From Mesorhizobium opportunistum WSM2075 (GTDB lineage Bacteria > Pseudomonadota > Alphaproteobacteria > Rhizobiales > Rhizobiaceae): a stretch of DNA of 64,000 bases. The position numbers and the translations under genes were made by a program. The DNA is taken from assembly GCF_000176035.2 (NCBI RefSeq), contig NC_015675.1:186001-250000 (forward strand). Reading direction: 5' to 3'. This document shows, piece by piece, positions 32,342 through 40,902 of the stretch (the stretch's first letter is position 1; each line of letters opens with the position of its first letter). A model generated the notes under the pieces. That model was not told the origin of the DNA. It was given only the letters and a program-made list of their open reading frames with translations, and did not search any database.

Positions 32342-32653
32342 CGGATCGGGCCGTTGCCCCGGAGCCCGGTTGGCAGCCTGTGGCCGGCGGCCCCGTCCAG
32401 TCTCCACCCGGGAAGTCGCATTCTCGCCGTGGAGCGGAGATGGCAAGGATGGATGAGGCCCGCAACCGACAGCTAGGTGTCTGGCATGGTGCTGTTGAAC
32501 ACTCTGCGGGAAGTCACCGCAAAGGAAGTCGAGGCACAGGACATGTCGGCCCATGTCGGCATACCGCAGATGTCATCGAGAGAAATCCGGACCTCCAGGA
32601 CTAAAAGAAAGCCCGGCTAGAAACCGAACGTCGAAAAAATGGGCAGATCGCGC

Positions 32654-32861
32654 TATATGCTGATTTACTAAAGTAATAGAACATCCAATGGACAAGAACG
32701 GAACCAAAGCGGTTACGTCAGACCTTCGTTGGCGAGATGCAAGACTTTAGTCCTGCAATTCTTTATAGTTAAAAATGAAAATTAATCGGCACAGCGTGAG
32801 GCCGCACCGGATCAATACCAGATTATACTCAGGAAAATATGGTGCGATCACGGAAGGCGGG
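32654..32861 (+). repeat. ~207-bp duplicated element, copy 2
   Basis: This is the downstream partner of the element at 32136-32341, in the same orientation and with starts 518 bases apart. The 3' part is more AT-rich than in copy 1 (TTTATAGTTAAAAATGAAA). Its right end (GCGATCACGGAAGGCGGG) overlaps the end of the leftward frameshifted gene at 32848-33169. The 300 bases between the two copies hold no supported gene, only a weak 44-codon frame starting near 32486. Confidence 0.8.
32688..32750 (+). CDS. Possible 20-residue peptide in repeat copy 2
   Basis: ATG at 32688 opens MDKNGTKAVTSDLRWRDARL followed by TAG. It is the counterpart of the frame at 32170-32232. Four internal codons differ, yet the length and stop position are kept. 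No clear ribosome-binding site is present. Confidence 0.25.
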   Translation: MDKNGTKAVTSDLRWRDARL

Positions 32862-33169
32862 ACTGTACCTGGTGATCTCTCTGTTTTTCGAGGAACAGCT
32901 TGGCGTGTTCGCCCCATTCAGGAACCGTGGTCTTGTGCTCCTGAACGTACTTGCCGAAGGCCTCGCGCAAAGCGGCAAGGTCAAATGCCCAAAGATGTTC
33001 GCCCTTATCGTCGTTCAACGTCACTTCACCAACCCCATCGAGTCGATGGTATTGCCTCCCAATTAGGCCTTCAAGAGCTGAGGCCTGACTTCTTTTGGGG
33101 GCTTTTGGGTTTCTCAAACCGATAGTCGCCCCACAAAAACGGGTTCAAACCGTGAACAGAATCTGGCAT
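32848..33169 (-). pseudogene. Frameshifted gene of unknown function next to mmcB
   Basis: Two minus-strand frames look like parts of one protein. The first starts at the ATG at 33169 (MPDSVHGLNPFLWGDYRFEK) and stops after 32 codons. The second is one base out of register and continues from about 33075 (GLIGRQYHRLDGVGEV) through DKGEHLWAFDLAALREAFGKY to a stop at 32848, but has no ATG of its own. A one-base shift near 33075 would join them into a protein of about 105 aa. The protein-like composition and lower GC suggest a transferred gene that has decayed, or a sequencing indel. No family is recognised. Its start overlaps the divergent mmcB start. Confidence 0.45.
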
Positions 33170-33179
33170 GGTGCCTGCC

Positions 33180-33680
33180 ATGCCAATCATCTCCCCTATT
33201 GCAATCAATCCATTGATCGACGGGCGCCAGTCGGAGCGTGCCATGCTGGTGCGGCGTGGCGTGCAGCGGCTGCTCATGGAAATGGGCGCGCATGTGTTGC
33301 CTGAGCTGTCGCTGGCGACCGGCCGCCGCGCCGATCTCGTGGCGCTGACCCGGCAAGGCGACGTCTGGATCATCGAGATCAAATCCTCGATCGAGGATTT
33401 TCGCGTCGACCGCAAATGGCCCGACTACCGGCTGCATTCCGACCGGTTCTTCTTCGCCACCCATCCCGGCGTGCCTTCGGAGATTTTTCCGGAGGAGTGC
33501 GGCTTCATCCTCTCCGACGGCTACGGCGCCGAAATCCTACGCGATGCACCCGAGCACCGCATGGCGGCGGCAACGCGAAAGGCGCTGATGCTGCGGATCG
33601 CGCGCGCCGGAGCCTCACGGCTGCTGGCGGCGGAGTTGGCAGGCGTGTCGGTTCCGGCGCTCGACGGGGAGAGCGAGTAG
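33180..33680 (+). CDS. mmcB: MmcB-family DNA repair protein (predicted nuclease)
   Basis: The 166-residue protein (MPIISPIAINPLIDGRQSERAML) has a restriction-endonuclease-like core: a conserved Glu helix early, RRADLVALTRQGDVWIIEIKSS (Asp...Glu-x-Lys, residues about 50-70) and DFRVDRKWPDYRLHSDRFFFAT. MmcB was named in Caulobacter for mitomycin C resistance under the DNA-damage response, and the fold suggests a nuclease acting on damaged DNA. An upstream in-frame ATG at 33168 is possible. The gene converges on nhaA with 14 bases between them. Confidence 0.85.
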   Translation: MPIISPIAINPLIDGRQSERAMLVRRGVQRLLMEMGAHVLPELSLATGRRADLVALTRQGDVWIIEIKSSIEDFRVDRKWPDYRLHSDRFFFATHPGVPSEIFPEECGFILSDGYGAEILRDAPEHRMAAATRKALMLRIARAGASRLLAAELAGVSVPALDGESE

Positions 33681-33694
33681 CTTCCGGACGCGCG

Positions 33695-34885
33695 CTACTC
33701 CTCGCTCTCCTCGCCAGCCGCCGGTGCCATCAACAGCACGGCGGCGCCGAGGATGGCAGCGATGAAGGAGCCGGCAAGGATACCGACCTTGACGGCGTCC
33801 TGCAGCGCGACATCGCTGGCGAAGGCGAGCAGGCCGATGAACAGGCTCATGGTGAAGCCGATGCCGCAGAGCAGCGAAATGCCGATCATATGCCGCCAGC
33901 CGGCATGGGCCGGCAAATCAGCCAGCCCAAGCCCTATGGCGAGCGCGGAGGAGCCGAAGACGCCGACCAGCTTGCCGAGCACGAGGCCGGCGGCGACACC
34001 CAGCGTCAACGGCTCGATCAGCGCGCCAAGGCTCAGGCCGGCGAACGAAACGCCGGCATTGGCAAAGCCGAAGATCGGAATGACGATGAACGGCACGATC
34101 TTGTGCAGGCCATGTTCGAGCCGGTGCAGCGGCGAACGGTCGAGGTCATGGCCGATCCCGGCGGAGCGTTCGAGCGGAATGGTCAAAGCCAGCGCCACGC
34201 CGGCAAGCGTGGCATGGACGCCCGATTTCAGCACCAGCACCCACAATATGGCGCCGAGTACCAGGTAAGGCACCAGCGTCATCACCCGCATGCGGTTGAG
34301 CACGACGAGCGCGGCAATGACGGCGAAGGCCGCTCCCAGATACGCCAGCGACAGGCCGCTGGTGTAGAAGATGGCGATGATAATGACGGCGCCGAGGTCG
34401 TCGATGATGGCAAGCGCGGTGAGGAAAACCTTCAGCGATGCCGGCACGCGGCTGCCGAGCAGCGACAGCACGCCGAGCGCGAAAGCGATGTCGGTGGCGG
34501 TCGGGATAGCCCAGCCGGCGAGCGCGGCCGAATTGCCGCGGTTGACGAAGACATAGACGAGCGCCGGCACCACCATGCCGCCGGCGGCCGCGACGCCGGG
34601 CAGCACGCGCCTGGGCCAGGTGGACAACTGGCCGTCCAGCATCTCGCGCTTGATCTCGAGGCCGACGAGCAGGAAGAACACCGCCATCAGCCCGTCGTTG
34701 ACCCAATGCGAGACGCTGAGCGGGCCGAGATAGGCGTGGAGAACCGAGAAATAGGTTTCGGAAAGCGGCGAGTTGGCAACGATCAGGGCAAGCGCCGCCG
34801 CCACCATGAGAATGACGCCGCCGGCCGCCTCGCTGTCGAGAAATTCGCGGAAGACGGAAACCGGCCGCTGCTTCAAGTCCTGCAT
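33695..34885 (-). CDS. nhaA: Na+/H+ antiporter NhaA
   Basis: NhaA exchanges one sodium ion for two protons across the inner membrane and controls pH and salt balance. The 396-residue protein has about 12 hydrophobic helices and the family signatures. [19 protein letters not shown] lies near residues 66-84. The ion-site pair lies in [16 protein letters not shown] and [20 protein letters not shown] (adjacent Asp residues, near 170). It stops 14 bases from the end of mmcB. Upstream of its start lies a palindromic repeat. Confidence 0.95.
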   Translation of the reverse strand: MQDLKQRPVSVFREFLDSEAAGGVILMVAAALALIVANSPLSETYFSVLHAYLGPLSVSHWVNDGLMAVFFLLVGLEIKREMLDGQLSTWPRRVLPGVAAAGGMVVPALVYVFVNRGNSAALAGWAIPTATDIAFALGVLSLLGSRVPASLKVFLTALAIIDDLGAVIIIAIFYTSGLSLAYLGAAFAVIAALVVLNRMRVMTLVPYLVLGAILWVLVLKSGVHATLAGVALALTIPLERSAGIGHDLDRSPLHRLEHGLHKIVPFIVIPIFGFANAGVSFAGLSLGALIEPLTLGVAAGLVLGKLVGVFGSSALAIGLGLADLPAHAGWRHMIGISLLCGIGFTMSLFIGLLAFASDVALQDAVKVGILAGSFIAAILGAAVLLMAPAAGEESEE

Positions 34886-34945
34886 GTCGCCTCCGTCACC
34901 TCAGATTCGAATTTGCCCCATCAACCAATTCCGAACGCCAGCTCT

Positions 34946-35114
34946 GCCCCTCACCTGCCTGCCGGCATCCTCTCCCCGTATAGTGACGGGGAGAGGGGTC
35001 TTGTCATCGATGCTTTCGCCAATTGTCAGCGCTGCAGAAGAGATGTCGGCGCGGCGTCAGCCCCTTCTCCCCGTCACTATACGGGGAGAAGTGCCCGGCA
35101 GGGCGATGAGGGGC
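34946..35114. repeat. Palindromic intergenic repeat (gcccctca...tgaggggc)
   Basis: The left arm (gcccctcacctgcctgccgg... with hairpin CTCCCCGTATAGTGACGGGGAG) is inverted in the right arm (CTCCCCGTCACTATACGGGGAG ... tgaggggc). The element fills most of the gap between the nhaA start and the actR end. It is of the same general kind as the repeat at 10294-10446, with different core hairpins. Confidence 0.8.
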
Positions 35115-35182
35115 GGCGCCGTCTTCAACAATTGGGTGGTCTCCGCAACGATCCAAGCGATTGCCCCGCGTGTCCTGCGATC

Positions 35183-35746
35183 CTAACGCGGCGCGCGCTT
35201 GGCCAGTATGCGCTGCAGCGTGCGACGATGCATGTTGAGCCGGCGCGCGGTTTCGGAGACGTTACGCTCGCACATTTCGTAGACCCGCTGGATGTGCTCC
35301 CAGCGGACGCGGTCGGCCGACATCGGATTTTCCGGGGGCGCGGCGCGCTCGCCGGCGGTGCGGGTGAGTGCGGCGAAGATGTCGTCGGCATCGGCGGGTT
35401 TCGACAGATAATCGACGGCGCCGAGTTTTACCGCGGTCACCGCGGTGGCGATGTTGCCGTAGCCGGTCAGGATGATGGTGCGGGAGTCCTCGCGCTTCTC
35501 GCGGATGGCGGCGACGACGTCGAGCCCGTTGCCGTCGCCGAGCCGCATGTCGACCACGGCGTAGGCGGGCGGATTGGCCCGCGCCTTGCCGACCGCCTCC
35601 TCGACGCTCTCGGCCGTCTCGACCACGAATCCCCTGGTTTCCATGGCCCGGGCCAGGCGTGTGAGGAACGGCTTGTCGTCATCGACGATCAGAAGGGAGG
35701 TGTCCTCGCCTTCAACCATTGCACCGATATTTTCATCGCCAGTCAT
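35183..35746 (-). CDS. actR: ActR/RegA/PrrA-family response regulator
   Basis: The 187-residue protein has a receiver domain with the acidic pocket VDDD (22-24), phosphorylation Asp66 in VVDMRLGDGNG, the Thr in IILTGYGN and Lys in SKPADAD. A linker follows, then a Fis-type helix-turn-helix (NVSETARRLNMHRRTLQRILAKRAPR) of the RegA class. ActR/RegA proteins control redox- and acid-responsive genes, including respiration, CO2 and nitrogen fixation in rhizobia and purple bacteria. The gene follows the ActS kinase gene by 63 bases on the same strand, which confirms the pairing. Confidence 0.93.
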   Translation of the reverse strand: MTGDENIGAMVEGEDTSLLIVDDDKPFLTRLARAMETRGFVVETAESVEEAVGKARANPPAYAVVDMRLGDGNGLDVVAAIREKREDSRTIILTGYGNIATAVTAVKLGAVDYLSKPADADDIFAALTRTAGERAAPPENPMSADRVRWEHIQRVYEMCERNVSETARRLNMHRRTLQRILAKRAPR

Positions 35747-35809
35747 CGTCTTAAAAATCCTGCTGCCTTAATTTTACGCAGATATAGTTTTGCGTCGCTA
35801 TTGTCCAAT

Positions 35810-37141
35810 TTACGCAGTGTCAAACATCGTCGCGGGCGCCGATTCCGGGTTCAGGAAGACGTTTCTGGGCCACGAGATCTGCACCACGGCGCCCTCGCCC
35901 AGTCCGCTCGAGTTGCGGAAGTCGAGCGTGGCGCCGGAGCGTTCGAGCAGCGTCTTGGCGATGAACAGGCCAAGCCCCAGGCCTCCGCCGGCTTCGTTGC
36001 CCTGGCGCGTCGACATATAGGGCTCGCCGATGCGGTCGATGATCTCGGGCGGGAAGCCGGGCCCGTCGTCGATGATCGAGAAGGTGACGATGGCCTCGTC
36101 CCAGCTCCAGCGCACGGTGACGCTCTTGCGGGCGAAATCGACGGCATTCTCGACCAAATTGCCGAGGCCGTAGATGACGCCCGGATTGCGGCGCCCGACC
36201 GGTTCCGGCCCGGTTCGCTCGCCGGGCCGAAGCTTGATCGAGATGCCGAAGTCGCGATGCGGCGCGGTGACCTCCTCGACGAGCGAGGTCAGCGGCAGGC
36301 GGGAAAGATGCGCTTCGCCCTCGGTCGACAGACTGGTGAGGCGCTTGAGTATTTCGCGGCAGCGTTCGCTCTGTGAGCGAAGCAGTTTTACGTCCTCGCC
36401 GTATTTTGGATCGCTGCCGAGTGCTTTTTCCATCTCCTTGACGACGAGCGTGATGGTGGCGAGCGGCGTGCCCAGTTCGTGCGCCGCCGCCGCCGCGAGG
36501 CCGTCGAGCGCCGAAAGATGCTGCTCACGCTGCAGCACCAGTTCCGTGGCGGCAAGCGCATTGGCCAGAAGCCGGGCTTCGGCCGCCACCCGGAAGGCAT
36601 ACATCGCCGTGAAGGCGATCGAGGACAGCACCGCCATCCACATGCCGGCGACATAGATGAAGGGCATCTCCAGCGGCGCGCCCTCATGCCAAGGCAGTGG
36701 CAGGTGGATGAACACAAGCAAGGTCGCCGCGATCATCACCAGCCCGCCGAGCAGCGCGGTCAGCCGCAACGGCAGCGACGTCGCCGAGATGACGACGGGT
36801 ACGGTCATCAGCAGCGAGAACGGATTGGTCAGGCCACCGGTCATGTAAAGCAGGCCGGCAAGCTGCAGGCTGTCGAAGATCAGGATGCCGAAGGCGGCGA
36901 ACGGGGTGAGCCGGTGGGCCGCCGGAAAGCGGAAGGCGAGATACAGGTTCATCCAGGCCGAGCAGGCGATCAGCGCGAAGCACAGGCTGACCGGCAGCGG
37001 GAATTTCAGGCCGTAGGCGACGACGAGCACCGTCACGCTCTGGCCGACAATGGCAAGCCAGCGCAGCCGGATCAGCGTGTTGAGGCGCAGTCTCTGGCTC
37101 TGCTGGAAATCGGGCGAACGCAAAACGTTGATCATGGCCAT
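35810..37141 (-). CDS. actS: ActS/RegB/PrrB-family redox sensor histidine kinase
   Basis: The 443-residue protein has five or six N-terminal membrane helices including the RegB-type quinone motif GGLTNPFSLLMTVP. The H-box AAAHELGTPLATI has the phosphorylated His near residue 218. The redox Cys sits in SQSERCREIL (near 261), as in RegB, where its oxidation turns the kinase off. ATP-binding N, G1 and G2 boxes follow (NLVENAVDFA, DDGPGFPPE, GGGLGLGLFIAK). It senses the respiratory state and phosphorylates ActR, encoded just downstream. Confidence 0.93.
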   Translation of the reverse strand: MAMINVLRSPDFQQSQRLRLNTLIRLRWLAIVGQSVTVLVVAYGLKFPLPVSLCFALIACSAWMNLYLAFRFPAAHRLTPFAAFGILIFDSLQLAGLLYMTGGLTNPFSLLMTVPVVISATSLPLRLTALLGGLVMIAATLLVFIHLPLPWHEGAPLEMPFIYVAGMWMAVLSSIAFTAMYAFRVAAEARLLANALAATELVLQREQHLSALDGLAAAAAHELGTPLATITLVVKEMEKALGSDPKYGEDVKLLRSQSERCREILKRLTSLSTEGEAHLSRLPLTSLVEEVTAPHRDFGISIKLRPGERTGPEPVGRRNPGVIYGLGNLVENAVDFARKSVTVRWSWDEAIVTFSIIDDGPGFPPEIIDRIGEPYMSTRQGNEAGGGLGLGLFIAKTLLERSGATLDFRNSSGLGEGAVVQISWPRNVFLNPESAPATMFDTA

Positions 37142-37215
37142 GGATTACAGCCGCAAGAGGGCAAGCGCTAGTAGCGGTGCGCAGTCGGCATTCGCGATTG
37201 GCCGAAGCCCCCCGA

Positions 37216-37402
37216 CGTCGTCATCCCTGGGCGAAGCAGGAGCGAAGCTCCGTCGCGGAGACCCTCGGATCCATGCCGCGACCCTGGACGTGGAGTGCAG
37301 CGGCGCAGAATTCTGGACCGTGGTGACGCTTCAGAGTCCCGGCATGGATCCTCGGGTCTGCGCCGCGTCGCTGCGCTCCTTGCTCCGCCCGCGGATGACG
37401 AA
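37216..37402. repeat. Inverted-repeat element (cgtcatccc...ggatgacg)
   Basis: TCGTCATCC at the left and GGATGACGA at the right are inverted. Inside, GGATCCATGCCG and CGGCATGGATCC also pair, as do CAGGAGCGAAGCTCC-type and GCGCTCCTTGCTCC-type blocks. The element fills a 333-base gap between actS and hrpB, and nothing else is recognised there. Confidence 0.75.
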
Positions 37403-37474
37403 GTGGTTGATGTTTGCGCCAAATTTTCAAGGGAATCCTTCCTGATCCAAGCGGTCCGCCCAAGCTTCCCGAGG

Positions 37475-39937
37475 TTACGTGCCTCTCGGCTTCGCTCTTG
37501 CAGTAGCCGCCGCCTGCAGCGGATTTTCCGGCCAGACGTGCTTGGGATAGCGGCCGCGCATGTCGGCCCGCACATCCGCCCAGGAGCCGCGCCAGAAGCC
37601 GGGCAGGTCGCGCGTGGTCTGGATCGGCCGGTGCGCCGGCGACAACAGTTCGAGCGTCAGCGGTACCGTGCCGTTGGCGATCGAAGGATGGCGATCGAGG
37701 CCGAACAATTCCTGCACGCGCACCGCCAGCACCGGCCATTCGCCGTCATAGCGGATCGGCAAATGGCTGCCGGACGGCGCGTCGAAATGGGTCGGCGCCA
37801 GCGTGTCGATCTTGCGCTGGAGGTCGTGCGGCACAAGCGAAGCCAGCCCGGCCGAAACAGCAGCGGAATCGATGGCGGCGAAGGATGCGGCCCCGGACAG
37901 GAACGGCAGCAGCCAGTCGTCAAGGCGCTCGATGAGGGCAGCATCCGACATGTCGGGCCATGGCGACCCAAGCCCACGATGCAGCCATGAGAGCCGTTGG
38001 CGCAGCGTTTCGGCCTCCTTGTTCCAGCTCAGCAGCGACAATCCGTGTTCGCGCAAGGCGTCGAGGATCGCCCTGTCCGCATCGGCGCCTGAAGGCGGCG
38101 GCAGCATGCGCTCGGCGAGCGTGATGGCGCCGAGGCGCACGGTTTCGCGCACCCGCACGGCGCTGCGCTCGCGATCGAAGCTCGTTTGCCTGCGCGTTTC
38201 GATCCGGTCGGCCAGCGCGGCGCGGATGTCGTCCTCGCCGATTGCCGCCGCTGCCGCGATGCGCGCATTCTGCGCCTTGCCTTGCAGGTCGGCGACGACC
38301 AGAAACGGCTCGCCGGCCAGCGGATCGGCGGCATCGAGCATGGCGCCGGAGCCATTGGCCAGCACGAAGCGCCCGCGTTCACCGCGCGCCTTGGCGACGC
38401 GGTCCGGCCAGGCGTGGATGAGCAGAGGACCGGCTGAAGCAGCTTCGCTTTGTTTTGTACCGCCCACCTGCCTTGCCAGCCTCTCAGCCAGTTGCCGCGC
38501 GGCGGTAGCGCGCGGCGATCTCTCCCCACGAAAGCGCATCAGCCGTCGCTCCAGATCAGCGCCGTCGCCGCCAAGCCCGCGTTCGGTGAGCAACACGGCC
38601 AGCATGGCCGCCTCCCCGGCATGGCCGCTCTTCGCAGCCTCGGCGACCATATGCGCCAGCCGCACCGGCAGAGCGAGCTTGCGCATCGACGCGCCCGCTT
38701 CGGTCAGACGCCCGGCCTCGTCGATGGCATGGAGCGCGCGCAGCAGCACCCTTGCCTCGTTGAGCGCCGGGGCCGGCGGCGGATCGAGGAAGGCGAGCGT
38801 CGCGGGATCGGCGACGCCAAAGGCGGCGCAGTCGAGCAGCAGGCCCGAAAGGTCCGCTTCGAGGATTTCCGGCGGCGTGAAGGCGGGCAATGCCGCCGTC
38901 TGCTCGGCGCGCCACAGCCGGATGGCGACGCCAGCTTGCGTGCGCCCGGCGCGGCCGGCGCGCTGGTCGGCCGATGCCTTGCTGACGCGCACCGTCTCCA
39001 GCCGGGTGAGACCGCTCGCTGGCTCATAGCGCGGCAGCCGTGACAGGCCGGAATCGATGACGACCCGCACGCCGTCGATGGTGATCGAGGTCTCGGCGAT
39101 CGAGGTCGCCAGCACCACCTTGCGGCGGCCTGGTTGCGCCGGCTTGATCGCCGCGTCCTGCGCCTTGCCGTCGAGCATGCCATAGAGCGGCACGATGTCG
39201 GTGTCGGCGCCGATCTTGCCGGACAGCCGCTCGGCGGTGCGCTCGATCTCGCGCTGGCCGGGCAGGAAGGCAAGCACGCTGCCGCTTTCGTCCGCGAGAG
39301 CGTTGCGGATCGCCTTGGCCATGGCGTCCTCGATAGGGATGCCGGCAGGCCGTTCGTCGTAGCGGATGTCGACGGGGAAGGCACGGCCCTCGCTTTCGAT
39401 AACCGGCGCGCCCGACAGGAGTTTTGCGACGCGCGCGCCATCGAGTGTCGCCGACATCACCAGCAGCCGCAGGTCCGGCCGCAGGGCGCCTTGCACATCG
39501 AGCGCCAGCGCCAAGCCGAAATCGCCATCGAGCGAACGCTCGTGGAATTCGTCGAAGATCACCGCCGAGACGCCGGGCAATTCGGGATCGTCGAGGATCA
39601 TGCGCGCCAGCACGCCTTCGGTGACGACCAATATCCTGGTTTTTGCCGAGGTGCGGTTTTCCATGCGCATGGCATAGCCGACGGCGGCGCCGGGTTCTTC
39701 GTCGAGCAGTTCAGCCATGCGGCGGGCGGCGGCGCGGGCGGCAAGCCGGCGCGGTTCGAGCAGCACGATCTTGCCGGCACCCAGCCACGGCGCATCGAGC
39801 AGCGCCAGCGGCACCAGCGTCGTCTTGCCGGCACCGGGCGGCGCCACCAGCACGGCGCTGTTGCCGGAGCCAAGCGCCTCGCTCAGCGCCGGCAACACGG
39901 CTGATACCGGAAGTTGCGGCAAGGGTTCTGCGATCAT
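37475..39937 (-). CDS. hrpB: ATP-dependent RNA helicase HrpB
   Basis: This DEAH/RHA helicase (820 aa) carries Walker A as VAPPGAGKTTL near residue 32, the DEAH box as DEFHERS near 125-131, SAT (VMSATLDG) and motif VI in the helicase core QRAGRAGRTQAG near 330. The HA2/ratchet domain and the HrpB-specific C-terminal domain (PSGADADRAILDALR onward) complete the family architecture. It is a bacterial RNA helicase whose cellular role is poorly known. It is transcribed leftward ahead of actS/actR but separated from them by a repeat element. Confidence 0.93.
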   Translation of the reverse strand: MIAEPLPQLPVSAVLPALSEALGSGNSAVLVAPPGAGKTTLVPLALLDAPWLGAGKIVLLEPRRLAARAAARRMAELLDEEPGAAVGYAMRMENRTSAKTRILVVTEGVLARMILDDPELPGVSAVIFDEFHERSLDGDFGLALALDVQGALRPDLRLLVMSATLDGARVAKLLSGAPVIESEGRAFPVDIRYDERPAGIPIEDAMAKAIRNALADESGSVLAFLPGQREIERTAERLSGKIGADTDIVPLYGMLDGKAQDAAIKPAQPGRRKVVLATSIAETSITIDGVRVVIDSGLSRLPRYEPASGLTRLETVRVSKASADQRAGRAGRTQAGVAIRLWRAEQTAALPAFTPPEILEADLSGLLLDCAAFGVADPATLAFLDPPPAPALNEARVLLRALHAIDEAGRLTEAGASMRKLALPVRLAHMVAEAAKSGHAGEAAMLAVLLTERGLGGDGADLERRLMRFRGERSPRATAARQLAERLARQVGGTKQSEAASAGPLLIHAWPDRVAKARGERGRFVLANGSGAMLDAADPLAGEPFLVVADLQGKAQNARIAAAAAIGEDDIRAALADRIETRRQTSFDRERSAVRVRETVRLGAITLAERMLPPPSGADADRAILDALREHGLSLLSWNKEAETLRQRLSWLHRGLGSPWPDMSDAALIERLDDWLLPFLSGAASFAAIDSAAVSAGLASLVPHDLQRKIDTLAPTHFDAPSGSHLPIRYDGEWPVLAVRVQELFGLDRHPSIANGTVPLTLELLSPAHRPIQTTRDLPGFWRGSWADVRADMRGRYPKHVWPENPLQAAATARAKPRGT

Positions 39938-39984
39938 CGCGTCCGCATATCAGCGCTCACGGTCGCCGTGCAACTGGCACCAGC

Positions 39985-40875
39985 TCAAAGCCGGGTCCGC
40001 GAAAACGGGTTCCAGCGCACCGTGCCCAGCCTTGCTTCCTCGCGCACCATGGTCAGCAGGCCGGAACCGCCGACGACCGCGAGGCCGACCAGCGACAGCC
40101 AGTCGGGATATTCCTGAAAGAACAGCGCGCCGAGGATGACCGCCCAGACGATCTGCGAATAATGTGTCGGCGCAATACGGTTGGCTGGGGCGTATTTGGC
40201 GGCGAGCAGCTGCAGCAATTGTCCGCCGGCGGTGAAGGCGCCGGCCAACGCCAGCCAAACCAACTGCATGGCATTCGGCAAGGTAAACGAGGTGGTCGCG
40301 GCGCCGAGCCCGTTGAACACCAGGCCATAGCCGACGAGTACGCCGAGCATCGACGTGCGCTTCTCCTGCTGGGCGAGCGAGCGCATCAGGATGACGCTGG
40401 TCGCAGCGAGGAAGGCAACCACGAAGGCGGCCAGATGGCCGAGGTTCAATTCACGAAAGCCCGGCCGCACCACCAGCATCACCCCGGCAAAGCCGGCGAC
40501 CACGGCCAGCCATCGCCAGGGGCCGACCTTTTCCTTCAGGATGACGGTCGACAGGATGGTGACCAGCAAGGGTGCCAGGAAGATCAAGGCGTAGACTTCG
40601 GCCAGGGGAATGTGGGTGAAAGCATAGACGCTGAGTACCCCGGACGGGATGCCGGCCCAGGCCCGGGCTTGCACGGCCCATGGCCGCTTCATGCGCCAGA
40701 AATCGCGCCAGCGTTCGCCCGCCGGGCGGGTGAAGAACAGGAAACAGCCGGCAAACAAGGTGGCGAAGAAACCGATCTCGAAGACGGTGAACTGTCCGCC
40801 CAGGCTCTTGATAACGGCATCGCTGCCCGAATAGCTTGCATAGGCGATCAGCGCGAGCAGGATTCCGTTCGTCAC
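39985..40875 (-). CDS. EamA/DMT-family transporter
   Basis: The open frame runs far upstream, but a GTG at 40875 (VTNGILLALIAYASYSGSDAVIKS) starts the first membrane helix and gives 296 aa. Ten helices and two EamA repeats are visible, for example EIGFFATLFAGCFLFF and VFNGLGAATTSFTLP. It is probably an exporter of a small metabolite. Its start lies only 27 bases from the divergent LmbE gene start. It converges on nothing and is followed by hrpB on the same strand. Confidence 0.83.
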   Translation of the reverse strand: MTNGILLALIAYASYSGSDAVIKSLGGQFTVFEIGFFATLFAGCFLFFTRPAGERWRDFWRMKRPWAVQARAWAGIPSGVLSVYAFTHIPLAEVYALIFLAPLLVTILSTVILKEKVGPWRWLAVVAGFAGVMLVVRPGFRELNLGHLAAFVVAFLAATSVILMRSLAQQEKRTSMLGVLVGYGLVFNGLGAATTSFTLPNAMQLVWLALAGAFTAGGQLLQLLAAKYAPANRIAPTHYSQIVWAVILGALFFQEYPDWLSLVGLAVVGGSGLLTMVREEARLGTVRWNPFSRTRL

Positions 40876-40902
40876 GTTGTTCCATTTCCGGGGAGAGAAG
40901 CA

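Noticed and set aside
32261-32476. 71-codon plus-strand frame running out of repeat copy 1
   Set aside because: Copy 2 has an in-frame stop and an indel in the matching stretch, so the frame is not conserved between copies. No ribosome site is present.
32839-33066. Plus-strand frame beginning MVRSRKAG at the end of repeat copy 2
   Set aside because: It is opposite the more protein-like minus-strand frame and lacks a ribosome site. It starts in repeat DNA.
33070-33110. Programmed frameshift signal in the gene at 32848-33169
   Set aside because: The needed shift is +1 and the CCCAAAA run does not sit in the right phase for a known slippery site. A simple indel is more likely.
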